64,000 nt of DNA from Vibrio tubiashii. GTDB taxonomy: Bacteria; Pseudomonadota; Gammaproteobacteria; Enterobacterales; Vibrionaceae. Shown piece after piece: positions 55,026 through 64,000 of this stretch (positions are counted from its first letter, which is position 1; each line of letters begins with the position of its first letter). The translations under genes were made by a program, and so were the position numbers. The stretch is from NCBI GenBank assembly GCA_000775715.1, contig JRWQ01000011.1, forward strand, positions 62,001-126,000, read 5' to 3'. The notes beneath the pieces are model-generated. The model made no database searches and was not told the origin of the DNA. It saw only the letters and a program-made list of their open reading frames with translations.

Positions 55026-57566
55026 ATGGAGCGCAAACTGATCGCATTGGCCTCTGTGCTAGTGTCATTAAATGCTACTTCAGCATTTGCAGTTGTTGCA
55101 GAAGGTGAAGGTTGTATTGTTAGCTTAGAAACAGGTGAGAAGTACTGTCTAAATGTTGGAGAGCGTTCAGGCTACTCTCTACCTGATTTTATTTATGAAC
55201 ATGAAGTCGATGTCTATGCTGCCCCTGGCACCGGCGTTATGTTGAGCGATTGGGATAACCTTTCGTACAATAGAATCGCTGTTTTTCAGGGTTATACACC
55301 TAACTATGAATTACAGTCGGTTAAGGCATACAACGGCAAAACTCTTGACTTTTCTGCTCCACGCTCTATGCGAGTTATTGCCAAGCAGCCACAGATTAAA
55401 CCTGAACTGACTTGGGCGTGGCAGGGTAGTGATTACATGCCTGAATACAACCAAGTTATGTCTTCTCCTGTTGTCGTTCAGCTCAATGACGATAACGGTG
55501 ATGGTCAAATCGATGACAAAGATATTGCTGATGTTCTCGTAGTAACGTTTACGGGCTCAAAATATAGCGAAAACGGCGTCGTGCGCGCATTGAGTGGTAA
55601 AGACGGCTCTGAGCTGTGGGACTACCGTGATGGCGCACTACTCGCTGACCCTAGATACTCTGTAGCCGCGGCTGATTTGGATGGCGATGGAGTGATTGAG
55701 GTTGTCGCTGGTGGCATTCGTTCTCCATACGTCACCGTTGCTGACAATCAAGGTCGTGTTAAAAAGCAGATTTCAAAGCTATATAGTAGTGCCTCGGTAG
55801 GTCAATATGCGATTGCTGACCTTGATAGTGATGGCTCGATTGAAATTATTGGTGCTCAAGGCGTATATAACTACGATTCTGGCATGATGCTATATACCTA
55901 TGCGTGGTCTCAATCTCCAATTCCAGTTGATAGTGATGGTGATGGTATTCAAGAAGTCTTCGCGGATGCATCGCTTTATAATGCTAATGGCGCGGAAGTG
56001 TGGTCTTACCCGACTCGCTACCAAATTTGGTTCTCTTCGGTTGCAAACCTTGATGACGATGATCACCCAGAGCTAATTTTCTCTACACCACGTTCGTCAG
56101 ATGAGCCAGAAAACAGCTATTTCTCAGTGCTAGAGCATGATGGTACGGTGAAATGGAGTGTAACTAACGTCAGTAACCCGGGTGGCGGTGTGCAGTCTGT
56201 GGCAAATTTCTTGGGCAATGGTAGCCATGTTACAACGGTACTGTCTGACACCTTTGGTTATACGCATTCCCATAACACACGACTAGAAGTGCAAGATAGC
56301 AATCTACTATATGTAAATTCTGGATTGGCGATCGATGCTATTGGTACTGATGAGTCTAATTTATTCGGTGGTAACGGCGGCCATACTAATTTCCCAGTTG
56401 ACTTAAGTCAGGTCGAGAAGATTGCGATTACCTCAGGCCGCTATTTTTGGGGTGGTAAGCACTTACTTGCGATAGAGTTCTTCTTCCGTGACGGATCTTA
56501 CGAAATGTTTGGTTCTAAGCGAGCCGCTTTCAGACAACGTACACAAGAGTTTGAAGTGCCTGCAAATAAGAAGATTAGTGCAGTTAACGTGTGGTCAAAG
56601 CGTTGGTTAGTAGAGGCTATCCAATTTGAACTTACTGATACGGCGGGAAGTGATAAGACGGGTATTGTTTATGCTGGTTTTAATTCGGTTGATATGTACA
56701 ACCCGAGTGGTGAGCTAGTATGGACAGTGCCTAATGATGACTCTTCAAGCGGTAAGATCGGTGTATCTGCGTATGATTTCGATGCTGATGGTATCGACGA
56801 AGTCGTCGTACAAGATCAGAGCCGAGTACGTGTATTGGATGGTCGCAGTGGTTTAGTATTGAGTGAGCTGACTAACTCAACAGCAAGCCTTTGGGAATTC
56901 CCGATTGTTGCTGATTTAGCGGGAGACAATGACGCTGAATTAATTGTAGTTGCAAATGACTACCATAAGAATTTTAGCAACAACAGAGGCGTTGCTGTCT
57001 ATAACTCTTATGATGCGGAAAAACCTTGGAAAAATGCAACTCGTATTTGGAACCAGCAAGCTTTCAATATCAGTAATATTAACCAAGATGGTACTGTGCC
57101 GAGCGAGTATGAGCCGAGCTGGCTAACTCACAACTCTTATCGTTCAAGCACTTATGTAAAGAATGAGAAAGAAGCTTCTGATGTGTACGGATTCCCAGAG
57201 GGCAAAGCGGTAGAGCTGGATCTAAACGATCAACTCCATGTACGTTCTGGTTGGATGATAGATGCTCTTGGAGCAGACCGTGTTGACATGGTGGGTGGCT
57301 ATGGTGGTGTATTGGGTATCCCTGTCGACATGACTCGTGTTGCATCAGTAGAAGTCACTTATGGCACTTTTTACTGGGGTGGTAACCATGTTGTAGCGCT
57401 AACCTTCATTTATGATGATGGAACGGTTCTGTTCTACGGCTCTAAGCACTATGCTTATGCGAAGAAAACAGGTCAGTTTACGGTTCCACAAGGTAAGCAA
57501 ATTGAGGCGGTGAACGTATGGGCTGCGGGGAATTATATCGATGCGGTTCAGTTCGTCGTTGAATGA
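55026..57566 (+). CDS. Secreted beta-propeller/beta-prism adhesin, RbmC/Bap1-like
   Basis: The 846-aa protein has a signal peptide (cleavage after SAFA) and a beta/gamma-crystallin-like N-terminal domain (about 30-115). FG-GAP-type propeller blades with calcium loops follow (DDNGDGQIDDKD, DLDGDGVIEVV, DLDSDGSIEII, DSDGDGIQEVF). A jacalin-like beta-prism (about 418-538, FGGNGGHTNFP and YFWGGKHL) is inserted there, then further blades (DFDADGIDEVVV). A second C-terminal beta-prism ends it (about 737-846, VGGYGGVLGIP and FYWGGNHV). This domain order matches V. cholerae RbmC, a biofilm matrix protein, except that RbmC has two N-terminal crystallin-like domains. AAGGAAAA precedes ATG 55026; a longer frame from 54936 lacks a signal peptide. 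Confidence 0.82.
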   Translation: MERKLIALASVLVSLNATSAFAVVAEGEGCIVSLETGEKYCLNVGERSGYSLPDFIYEHEVDVYAAPGTGVMLSDWDNLSYNRIAVFQGYTPNYELQSVKAYNGKTLDFSAPRSMRVIAKQPQIKPELTWAWQGSDYMPEYNQVMSSPVVVQLNDDNGDGQIDDKDIADVLVVTFTGSKYSENGVVRALSGKDGSELWDYRDGALLADPRYSVAAADLDGDGVIEVVAGGIRSPYVTVADNQGRVKKQISKLYSSASVGQYAIADLDSDGSIEIIGAQGVYNYDSGMMLYTYAWSQSPIPVDSDGDGIQEVFADASLYNANGAEVWSYPTRYQIWFSSVANLDDDDHPELIFSTPRSSDEPENSYFSVLEHDGTVKWSVTNVSNPGGGVQSVANFLGNGSHVTTVLSDTFGYTHSHNTRLEVQDSNLLYVNSGLAIDAIGTDESNLFGGNGGHTNFPVDLSQVEKIAITSGRYFWGGKHLLAIEFFFRDGSYEMFGSKRAAFRQRTQEFEVPANKKISAVNVWSKRWLVEAIQFELTDTAGSDKTGIVYAGFNSVDMYNPSGELVWTVPNDDSSSGKIGVSAYDFDADGIDEVVVQDQSRVRVLDGRSGLVLSELTNSTASLWEFPIVADLAGDNDAELIVVANDYHKNFSNNRGVAVYNSYDAEKPWKNATRIWNQQAFNISNINQDGTVPSEYEPSWLTHNSYRSSTYVKNEKEASDVYGFPEGKAVELDLNDQLHVRSGWMIDALGADRVDMVGGYGGVLGIPVDMTRVASVEVTYGTFYWGGNHVVALTFIYDDGTVLFYGSKHYAYAKKTGQFTVPQGKQIEAVNVWAAGNYIDAVQFVVE

Positions 57567-57635
57567 TAGCGATAATAATGATTTACATGCCTTGTTAGTC
57601 AGAGGTTGTGTAGAGTCATAGAGAGTAAATTAAAT

Positions 57636-57661
57636 CGCCAACCTGATAAGGTTGGCGTTTT
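57636..57661 (+). terminator. Terminator of the adhesin gene
   Basis: CGCCAACCT, loop GATA and AGGTTGGCG followed by four T. Confidence 0.88.
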
Positions 57662-57674
57662 CGTTAGGTTCCGA

Positions 57675-59672
57675 CTAAGCGAGTTTAAATTTCTGGAGTT
57701 GCTCGTTCACATCGCTAAATTCTTGCTGGTAACTGGTGACGATACTATTCATGTTGTTGGCCAGTTCCCCAGTGTTTTGGGCGATCTCACTGAGTACATC
57801 GACATCTTGATCGACTGCTTCACTCGCTTTGGATTGTTCGACGGTTGAGTTGGCGATACTGGTAATGTGTTCATTCACTGTTTCGATCAGCACTTCCAAC
57901 TGGCCGACGCTGTCGTTCACGTCAGAGACAGAACTGAATGTCGAGTCCGTTGCTTCTCGGCTTTTAGTCATGTTGCTTACGGCGGTTTGAGTATTGTTGG
58001 TTATATTGGAAAGTAGTTGAGATATGTGCTCTGTAGCGTCTTTACTTCGTTGAGCAAGATCACGAACTTCAGAAGATACAACCGCAAATCCACGCCCATG
58101 TTCACCTGCTCGAGCGGCTTCTATCGCTGCGTTAAGTGCTAACAAGTTGGTTTGTTCTGAAATACCATTGATGGTCTCGACGATTTTACTCACGCTTTGC
58201 GCATCTTGTTCTAGCTTGACCATGCATTCTTGTGTCTGTTCAATCTGATTAACCAGTGCTTTTACAATGGTGTAAGACTCTTGGCTCTGTTGTTGACAGG
58301 TCATGACCTTAGCAGTCATCTGTTCTGTTTCTTCGAGTGCGCGTTCAGTGGAAGCGGCAATCTCCAAACTTGACTGAGAGAGCTCAGTCATAGCGGCGGC
58401 GATGTTACCACATTTATCTGCCGTTGCTCGGCTGCTGTCACCAAGGTTGTCAGCGCCTTGCACCATTTGGTCTAGCCTGTGGAAGCTGTGGTCATTGCTT
58501 TGAGTTACTCTCATTAACAACTGCTTTATACTCTCAATGAGGCCATTAACGCTGACAGATACTTGTGATAGTTCATCTTTACCATCCGCGCGTAATATGA
58601 CGCTGAGATCATTAGATTTCGACATGTTGGCGAGATCGGTGGTCAGTTCACCTACATAGGTTTTAATACTTGTAAGACATACGACTAGGCCGCCAATAAG
58701 AATGATACCGATACATGTACTCACGACAATCATCATGCTCAACTGCCATTTTTCAGAAGCTGCTTGTTGAGATACAACGTCTGTCATCTCATTAACTAAT
58801 TGATTACGAATACCATTAACCAGTTTTATTCGGTCGGTTGCAGCACCAAACCAAATGAGAGCGGATGGCCCTTGAAGCGCATCCAAGCCCTCTTTCTGTG
58901 CCAAGTATTGCTGCTCGATGTCGACCACTTTTTTCCAAGTTTGGCTATTTTTGGCCTCGGTTAACTGCTGTTGGTATTGTGAAGGCATGGTGAGAGCCGC
59001 AACTCGTTCACTGTATTTGCCCGACTTCAAGTAGTTCTCAATCGCGGTGTATTGACCAATGGACGAGGATTTTCTGGCAAATGCGCCATTAAGGGCTCCG
59101 CGAACTTGTCCGGCGCGCTCTTTAATGATCATCACCGCAGTTAATGAGTTGCCCAATCTGATGATTTGGTCATTGTTTACCCCAGAGACGAGCAGCATGG
59201 CGTTATCAATAGCAAGTTGGTTGAGGTTGGAGTAGTAAGCAAAAGGGGAACGCTTCGGTGCTAATTGGTCGACTTGGTTTCTTATTTGGCCAATTTCACT
59301 TAACTGAGCAGTGATGTCGCGTTTGAGTTTGTTACTTATCTCCGGGGAAATGTACTGCGGCTGGAACTGATTAAAAGCAGCAATATGCTGATCGGCTTTC
59401 TGTCTTTGCTCTTTTAGCTTAGTAATCTGTTCGGGTGCGCCTTTACTGCCCAATACCCCTGCGGTGAGGCCGCGTTCAACTGCTAAGTTATGGGCAAGGT
59501 TGTCATAGAGTAGAGTGAGTTCGATCGTTTCTTTGTCTCTGTTGGCTTGATCGACAATGGCCATTTTTGTCCATGACAACTCCAGCGCGACCAAAAAGGC
59601 GATAAGCAGTGGGATGCCAGCGAGGGCCGTTAATATGTGGTGTAGTGAGAATTGTTTCATTATGGACCGCAT
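57675..59672 (-). CDS. NIT-domain methyl-accepting chemotaxis protein
   Basis: The 665-aa chemoreceptor has an N-terminal membrane helix (about 15-30) and a helical periplasmic NIT-type domain (with [16 protein letters not shown], typical of nitrate/nitrite-sensing NIT domains, and [11 protein letters not shown]). A second membrane helix lies near 310-335, followed by HAMP and a signalling coiled coil with [20 protein letters not shown] at the tip. NIT domains bind nitrate or nitrite in known cases; the ligand here is not shown. AGGAGG lies five bases before the ATG. The gene converges on the adhesin gene. Confidence 0.92.
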   Translation of the reverse strand: MRSIMKQFSLHHILTALAGIPLLIAFLVALELSWTKMAIVDQANRDKETIELTLLYDNLAHNLAVERGLTAGVLGSKGAPEQITKLKEQRQKADQHIAAFNQFQPQYISPEISNKLKRDITAQLSEIGQIRNQVDQLAPKRSPFAYYSNLNQLAIDNAMLLVSGVNNDQIIRLGNSLTAVMIIKERAGQVRGALNGAFARKSSSIGQYTAIENYLKSGKYSERVAALTMPSQYQQQLTEAKNSQTWKKVVDIEQQYLAQKEGLDALQGPSALIWFGAATDRIKLVNGIRNQLVNEMTDVVSQQAASEKWQLSMMIVVSTCIGIILIGGLVVCLTSIKTYVGELTTDLANMSKSNDLSVILRADGKDELSQVSVSVNGLIESIKQLLMRVTQSNDHSFHRLDQMVQGADNLGDSSRATADKCGNIAAAMTELSQSSLEIAASTERALEETEQMTAKVMTCQQQSQESYTIVKALVNQIEQTQECMVKLEQDAQSVSKIVETINGISEQTNLLALNAAIEAARAGEHGRGFAVVSSEVRDLAQRSKDATEHISQLLSNITNNTQTAVSNMTKSREATDSTFSSVSDVNDSVGQLEVLIETVNEHITSIANSTVEQSKASEAVDQDVDVLSEIAQNTGELANNMNSIVTSYQQEFSDVNEQLQKFKLA

Positions 59673-60088
59673 ATCGGCCTCCTGACTTTCATTTATAATT
59701 ATGATGATGCGATCTCAGTTGATTATGACTAAGGGGTTGGTGTGCTTTATACCCCCGTAACATTTAGTGATAAAATGCTACTTCACAAATCCATCACAAT
59801 CACTTCGCCTGTTCGTTTACCGAAAAGCGGTCGAATGCAACGCAGTTATAATCTGTGTTTTCTAATTAAGCCTGATAAGTATGCAGCAAGGCTAACATGC
59901 TCAACCTACCTCTTTGGTCTAATTGTAGATAATGTGCAGTGTTCGTGTGAGAACTTCGGAGTAAATGTGGATTTTGTACTAAGGCGTTTGATTCCTATCA
60001 CATTCTACGAACGTATTAATGACTTGTAACAGGCTAGATCTGTTTAGGTGCGTGTGCTAGCTTCGAAGCGATACCTTTTGTTAATGGA
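59673..60088. other. Intergenic region between the chemoreceptor gene and selO
   Basis: A GTG-initiated 95-codon frame (59742-60029) crosses this region but lacks a ribosome site and any recognisable protein pattern. I see no RNA gene or repeat. Confidence 0.4.
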
Positions 60089-61561
60089 ATGTATATGTTA
60101 TTCACTCAGCTATTTTCTCAGCGCTTTGCCTCTCTACCTCGAGCGTTTTACTCCTATGTGCTCCCGGAGCCACTGACAAATAGCCACTGGGTGATTTGGA
60201 ACTCGGATCTTGCTGAGCAGTTTAACTTACCCAATGGCGAACCTAGCGGAGAACTTAAGGCCTTGCTGGCCGGAGAATCAGTGCTTGATGAGATGACCCC
60301 TATTGCAATGAAATACGCAGGACATCAGTTTGGTAGCTACAACCCCGATTTAGGCGATGGCAGAGGGATATTGCTTGGTGAACTTACCGATAGCTCAAAC
60401 CAAGTGTTTGATCTACACCTGAAAGGCGCAGGTATGACGCCCTATTCGAGAATGGGTGATGGTCGGGCCGTGTTACGTTCAACGATTCGTGAGTACTTGT
60501 GTAGTGAAGCTATGGCGGGGTTAGGCATTCCAACCACGCGTGCATTGGGAATGTTTGTTAGCGATACACCAGTCTACAGAGAAAAGTGCGAGCAGGGCGC
60601 GCTGTTGTTAAGAGTTGCACGTAGCCATATTCGATTTGGCCATTTTGAGCACTTCTTTTATTCCAATCAGTTGGCTGAGCTAAAGTTGTTGGCTGATAAA
60701 GTGATTGAGTGGTATTGGCCGGATTGCTCTCAATCTGAACAGCCTTATGTTGCTATGTTCCGTCGTATTGTGAGTCAAACTGCGCAGATGATTGCACATT
60801 GGCAGGCATATGGCTTTGCGCATGGAGTGATGAATACTGACAACATGTCGATCCTTGGAGACACTTTTGATTATGGCCCGTTCGGTTTTTTGGATGATTA
60901 CGAACCAAGCTACATTTGTAATCACTCTGACTATCAAGGGCGCTACGCCTTTGATCAGCAACCTCGTATTGCGATGTGGAATTTGTCAGCCTTAGCTCAT
61001 AGCCTATCCCCTTTGATTGAGCGAACGGATTTGGAGTCGGCTTTGGCAGAATTTGAACCATTATTACAAAGCAGTTTTAGTCGCTTGATGAGAAACAAGC
61101 TCGGTTTGCTGTCTAAACGTGATCAAGATAGCCAGCTGTTCGCGGCTATGTTTGAGCTTCTTCATCAGCATCACATTGACTACACGAGATTTTTTCGCGA
61201 ACTTTCTTCGGTAGATAAGCATGCTAACCGAGCGGTGTTGGATCTATTTGTCGATCGTGAAGCGGCCACTAATTGGCTAGAGCTGTATTTAGCACGCTGT
61301 GAACAAGAGTTTGATGATAATGGCGAGATCGTTTCGTTACAGCAAAGGTGCGAGAAAATGCGGCAAGTGAACCCTAAATACATTTTACGCAACTACTTAG
61401 CCCAGATTGCTATCGACAGAGCGGAAGAGGGCGACTTTAGTGAGGTTCACAAGCTCGCCGAGCTGTTGAAAAAGCCGTTTGATGAGCAGCCGGAAATGGA
61501 GCACTACGCGAACTTGCCGCCTAATTGGGGTAAAAAAATGGAGATAAGTTGCTCTTCTTAG
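60089..61561 (+). CDS. selO: SelO family protein adenylyltransferase (YdiU)
   Basis: The 490-aa pseudokinase-fold enzyme transfers AMP to Ser, Thr or Tyr of target proteins. Motifs are [20 protein letters not shown] near the N terminus, a conserved Lys in [13 protein letters not shown], the [13 protein letters not shown] loop and the [11 protein letters not shown] metal-binding Asp. It ends in EISCSS, where some homologues carry selenocysteine; Cys here is standard. The start could be ATG 60089 or 60095. In E. coli SelO helps under oxidative stress. Confidence 0.95.
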   Translation: MYMLFTQLFSQRFASLPRAFYSYVLPEPLTNSHWVIWNSDLAEQFNLPNGEPSGELKALLAGESVLDEMTPIAMKYAGHQFGSYNPDLGDGRGILLGELTDSSNQVFDLHLKGAGMTPYSRMGDGRAVLRSTIREYLCSEAMAGLGIPTTRALGMFVSDTPVYREKCEQGALLLRVARSHIRFGHFEHFFYSNQLAELKLLADKVIEWYWPDCSQSEQPYVAMFRRIVSQTAQMIAHWQAYGFAHGVMNTDNMSILGDTFDYGPFGFLDDYEPSYICNHSDYQGRYAFDQQPRIAMWNLSALAHSLSPLIERTDLESALAEFEPLLQSSFSRLMRNKLGLLSKRDQDSQLFAAMFELLHQHHIDYTRFFRELSSVDKHANRAVLDLFVDREAATNWLELYLARCEQEFDDNGEIVSLQQRCEKMRQVNPKYILRNYLAQIAIDRAEEGDFSEVHKLAELLKKPFDEQPEMEHYANLPPNWGKKMEISCSS

Positions 61562-61736
61562 TAAGTGTTTGGGCGCTGATTTAAACAAAGAGTCAACAAA
61601 GGGGGCTGGCAGATTTTGTTAATAAGATGTGATGTACATCTGCAAGAGGTTCAAATTCTTTGTATTCTTATCTCATCAGCTGAATAAGAAGTGATTACAC
61701 TCCCTCTATCATTTTTGAGCGGTAGTAGGTAAAGGC

Positions 61737-62459
61737 ATGTCAGCTAAGATTCTCGTTGTCGATGATGATCAAGAAATTTGTGAATTGTTAAAAGAGTATC
61801 TGACCAAGCAGGGCTATATGGTCTCTGCGGTTAATGATGGCGTACAGATGAACGCCTATTTGCAACAGCAAGGCTACCCAGAGCTTATCTTGCTTGATGT
61901 TATGCTACCGGGTGATGATGGCTTTACTCTGTGCCAACAAGTTCGTCGTCAATCATCCGTACCCATTATTATGCTGACCGCTGTATCTGACGATACTGAC
62001 CAAATCATCGGTTTAGAAATAGGCGCCGATGATTACATCGCCAAACCTTTTAACCCTCGTCATCTTAATGCGCGTATCAAAGCCGTGTTGCGACGGGTGA
62101 ATGTGACCGATGAAGCTCCAGCCAGTGAAAACGCAAAATCCATTGTGTTTGGTGATTGGCAACTCGATACTTTAGCGCACAAGATCACCCACTTAGAAAC
62201 CCATCAATCTCATGACCTATCTGGTAGTGATTTTGCTCTGCTGATGCTGTTTTTGAAGCGGCCTAACGAAGTGTTGGATCGTGATACGATTTCGTTTGCA
62301 ACACGTGGGCGGGAAGCCTTGCCGTTCGAACGTGGTATTGATGTGCAGTTAAGCAGGCTTAGACAAAGGCTTGGGGATAGCGCTAAGTTTCCTCACTACA
62401 TAAAGACCATGCGTGGTAATGGTTATCTGCTTGCTGTCCCGGTGAGCTATGAGAGCTAA
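61737..62459 (+). CDS. OmpR-family response regulator
   Basis: The 240-aa regulator has a receiver domain (KILVVDDDQEICELL, phosphoacceptor Asp54 in ILLDVMLPG, switch Thr in IIMLTA and Lys in YIAKPF). A C-terminal winged helix follows (FERGIDVQLSRLRQRLGD and YIKTMRGNGYLL). All phosphotransfer residues are intact. The partner kinase gene overlaps its 3' end by 11 nt, so they form one operon. Upstream DNA has AGATGT-N5-ACATCT (61625-61641), a possible operator. Confidence 0.95.
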   Translation: MSAKILVVDDDQEICELLKEYLTKQGYMVSAVNDGVQMNAYLQQQGYPELILLDVMLPGDDGFTLCQQVRRQSSVPIIMLTAVSDDTDQIIGLEIGADDYIAKPFNPRHLNARIKAVLRRVNVTDEAPASENAKSIVFGDWQLDTLAHKITHLETHQSHDLSGSDFALLMLFLKRPNEVLDRDTISFATRGREALPFERGIDVQLSRLRQRLGDSAKFPHYIKTMRGNGYLLAVPVSYES

Positions 62460-63909
62460 TATTCATAAATGGGTTGAGAAATTCAGGCTTAACTCGCTTG
62501 TTAGTCGAACGCTTGGCTTAACCTTGTTAGCGGTTATTCTCGCACAAGGAGTTGCGACCAGTATCTGGTACACCGAGTCGCGGCACAAAGAGCTAGCAGG
62601 CATCCGAGATGCTTCTGAGAGTATGGCTAATATGTTCGCCTCTACAGTGACTTTTTTCCAATCATTGCCTGTTCGCTATCGGCACATCGTTCTAGACCAA
62701 ATCCGTAACATGGGGGGCACGCGGTTTTTTGTCTCGTTTAATAAAGAGCAGTTGGTGGTTGAGTCGATTGAAGATACGCCGCTAAAACTGGCATCAATTG
62801 AATCCATCCAAAGGGTGCTGAAAAGTAAGTTGCGTAAAGCCGAAAGTATTTCGGTAGATTTTTCCCATCCAGACAATCTACGTTTATTAAAAAACGACAT
62901 CTATTTACACGATTTGCCCAAGTCATGGGCTCATCATACATTGACGCTAAACCCGATAGAGCCACCTATTCTAGTTGTGCAAATTGAGCTTGCTTCCCAT
63001 GAGTGGCTCTACATCGCGGCTCTACTGCCCGCTCCATACGTTACGCTAGACGACACACTCATTGGTCGCGAGCAGATTCTGTTTTTGATTTTCTCAACTA
63101 CGATTTTATTGTTACTGACTTATCTATTGGTGCGTCGTCAAGTTAAACCGCTTAAACGACTTGCTAAAGCTGCCAACGAAATGAGCATGGATATCGAACA
63201 GGCGCCGTTACAAGAAGAGGGGGCGAGCGAACTGGTTACCGCCACGAGGGCTTTTAATCGTATGCAGCAACGAATTCGCCGTTATGTGGCTGACCGAGAG
63301 CATCTGTTTTCAGCGATCTCCCATGATTTAAAAACACCGATTACCCGTTTACGGCTGCGTGCAGAACTGCTCGAGAGTGACATCAAACGCGAGAAATTTA
63401 ATCGTGACTTAGATGAGCTAGAGATGATGGTCAAAGGCGCGCTCCAGTGCGTGCGTGATACTGATCTGCATGAAAATAACGCTTATGTTGATCTGAGTGA
63501 AATGATTCTGAATGTAGTGGAACCCTATAATCAGACCAAGACGCAAGTCGAGTTTCGACCGACTGAGATGGAGCCTATTGTCGCTAAGCCGCTGGCAATC
63601 AAGCGAGTGTTGAGCAACTTGATTGACAATGCAGTTAAGTACGGCCAAAGAGCGGAAGTCAGTGTTATGGTTAATGAAGAGTGGATAACGGTTGTGATTT
63701 GCGACCATGGACCGGGCATTCCTGAAGATAAACTCGAAGCGGTATTTGAACCCTATTATCGATTGGCGAGCGATGAAGATGGGCACGGTTTAGGCTTGGG
63801 AATTTGTCGCAACATCCTCCATGGACATGGCGGAGATCTCATTATTGATAACTTGCCAAATAGAGGATTAAGAGCGCAAGTCTTTATTCCACCGACGTTA
63901 GAGGTTTAA
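62449..63909 (+). CDS. EnvZ-like sensor histidine kinase
   Basis: The 486-aa kinase has two membrane helices (about 20-38 and 208-226) around a 165-residue periplasmic sensor domain. Next come HAMP, a HisKA domain with His292 in AISHDLKTPITRLRL, and an ATPase domain with N box (LSNLIDNAVKYG), G1 (DHGPGIPED) and G2 (GHGLGLGICRNI). The periplasmic domain is not one I recognise. It pairs with the OmpR-type regulator just upstream. The target genes are not visible; an inverted repeat directly after the stop may belong to the next gene. Confidence 0.95.
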   Translation: MRANIHKWVEKFRLNSLVSRTLGLTLLAVILAQGVATSIWYTESRHKELAGIRDASESMANMFASTVTFFQSLPVRYRHIVLDQIRNMGGTRFFVSFNKEQLVVESIEDTPLKLASIESIQRVLKSKLRKAESISVDFSHPDNLRLLKNDIYLHDLPKSWAHHTLTLNPIEPPILVVQIELASHEWLYIAALLPAPYVTLDDTLIGREQILFLIFSTTILLLLTYLLVRRQVKPLKRLAKAANEMSMDIEQAPLQEEGASELVTATRAFNRMQQRIRRYVADREHLFSAISHDLKTPITRLRLRAELLESDIKREKFNRDLDELEMMVKGALQCVRDTDLHENNAYVDLSEMILNVVEPYNQTKTQVEFRPTEMEPIVAKPLAIKRVLSNLIDNAVKYGQRAEVSVMVNEEWITVVICDHGPGIPEDKLEAVFEPYYRLASDEDGHGLGLGICRNILHGHGGDLIIDNLPNRGLRAQVFIPPTLEV

Positions 63910-63929
63910 TGTAACATTGTTGTTACATT
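63908..63929. promoter_or_regulatory. Inverted repeat after the kinase gene
   Basis: AATGTAACA-TTGT-TGTTACATT is a perfect nine-base inverted repeat overlapping the kinase stop codon. It lacks a T-run and may be an operator for the next gene beyond the window. Confidence 0.45.
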
Positions 63930-64000
63930 GCGTTTACGGTTTGTTTCAATCAAATATTTCTATTCGGATAGACTCTTGGATGTACAAACAAGAGCGCTTA

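Noticed and set aside
59742..60029. 95-codon GTG-initiated frame between the chemoreceptor gene and selO
   Set aside because: No ribosome site, no recognisable pattern, and mixed composition with many Cys and Arg; probably chance, though it lies in a 416-bp gap.
53885..60088. tRNA-Arg-integrated mobile island
   Set aside because: No integrase and no repeated copy of the tRNA 3' end was seen downstream.

Overview
The window reads as chromosomal DNA of a marine gammaproteobacterium, almost certainly a Vibrio or close relative. This rests on gene content and protein similarity recognised by eye, not on a search. Supporting genes are the yejM-yejL-yejK block, minCDE next to ycgL, marC (ychE) beside adhE, sodB divergent from grxD, topB, asd, folD, selO, several chemoreceptors and a Bap1/RbmC-type matrix adhesin. 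No IS element, integrase, phage gene or CRISPR array was seen. Three tRNA genes are present: Ser-TGA, Pro-GGG and Arg-TCT.

Layout. 1-4.3 kb: a tightly overlapping operon of a HlyD-type adaptor, an ABC exporter with an intact C39 leader peptidase, and a hexapeptide-repeat acyltransferase. This is a peptide-export unit whose substrate is not in the window. 4.3-12 kb: housekeeping and small metabolic genes (cobO, LMW-PTP, a degenerate SDR, sodB, grxD, topB, a DUF3080-like lipoprotein, a canonical SDR). 12-30.5 kb: a large beta-glucoside/beta-glucan utilisation locus. It holds a LamB/ScrY-like porin, a chemoreceptor, a LacI regulator, a complete sugar ABC importer, a GH1 beta-glucosidase, a GH94 phosphorylase, a GalM-like epimerase, a GH116-like enzyme and a second LacI regulator. 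Shared operator-like repeats lie before the porin and before the first LacI gene. 30.4-32.3 kb: a previously unlisted 39-aa membrane ORF divergent from a histone-deacetylase-family gene across a Fur-box-like palindrome, then a Nudix gene and tRNA-Ser.

32.6-44.7 kb: a pseudo-receiver/TPR protein, tRNA-Pro, yejM-yejL, yejK, a membrane-bound orphan HPt protein, a tail-anchored lipoprotein, nhaC, asd, a voltage-sensor K+ channel with a zinc ribbon, and marC. 44.7-54 kb: adhE behind a FNR-like site at about -41.5, minCDE, ycgL, an MltB-type lytic transglycosylase, a GGDEF cyclase, folD and tRNA-Arg. 54-60 kb: a DUF2913-like orphan, a secreted beta-propeller adhesin with two beta-prism lectin domains, and a NIT-domain chemoreceptor. 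60-64 kb: selO and an OmpR/EnvZ-type two-component pair.

How the parts work together. In the glucan locus the porin would admit beta-glucosides, the binding protein, permeases and ATPase would import them, and GH1 (hydrolysis), GH94 (phosphorolysis) and possibly GH116 would split them. GalM would equilibrate the released sugar, and the LacI proteins would gate expression. The embedded chemoreceptor suggests that sensing and uptake are coupled. The most interesting items are this locus with its operator arrays and an RBS-sequestering palindrome, the RbmC/Bap1-like adhesin, the Fur-box/small-ORF intergenic region, and the C39 exporter/acyltransferase operon. Several starts were moved to codons with better ribosome binding sites, as noted per gene.
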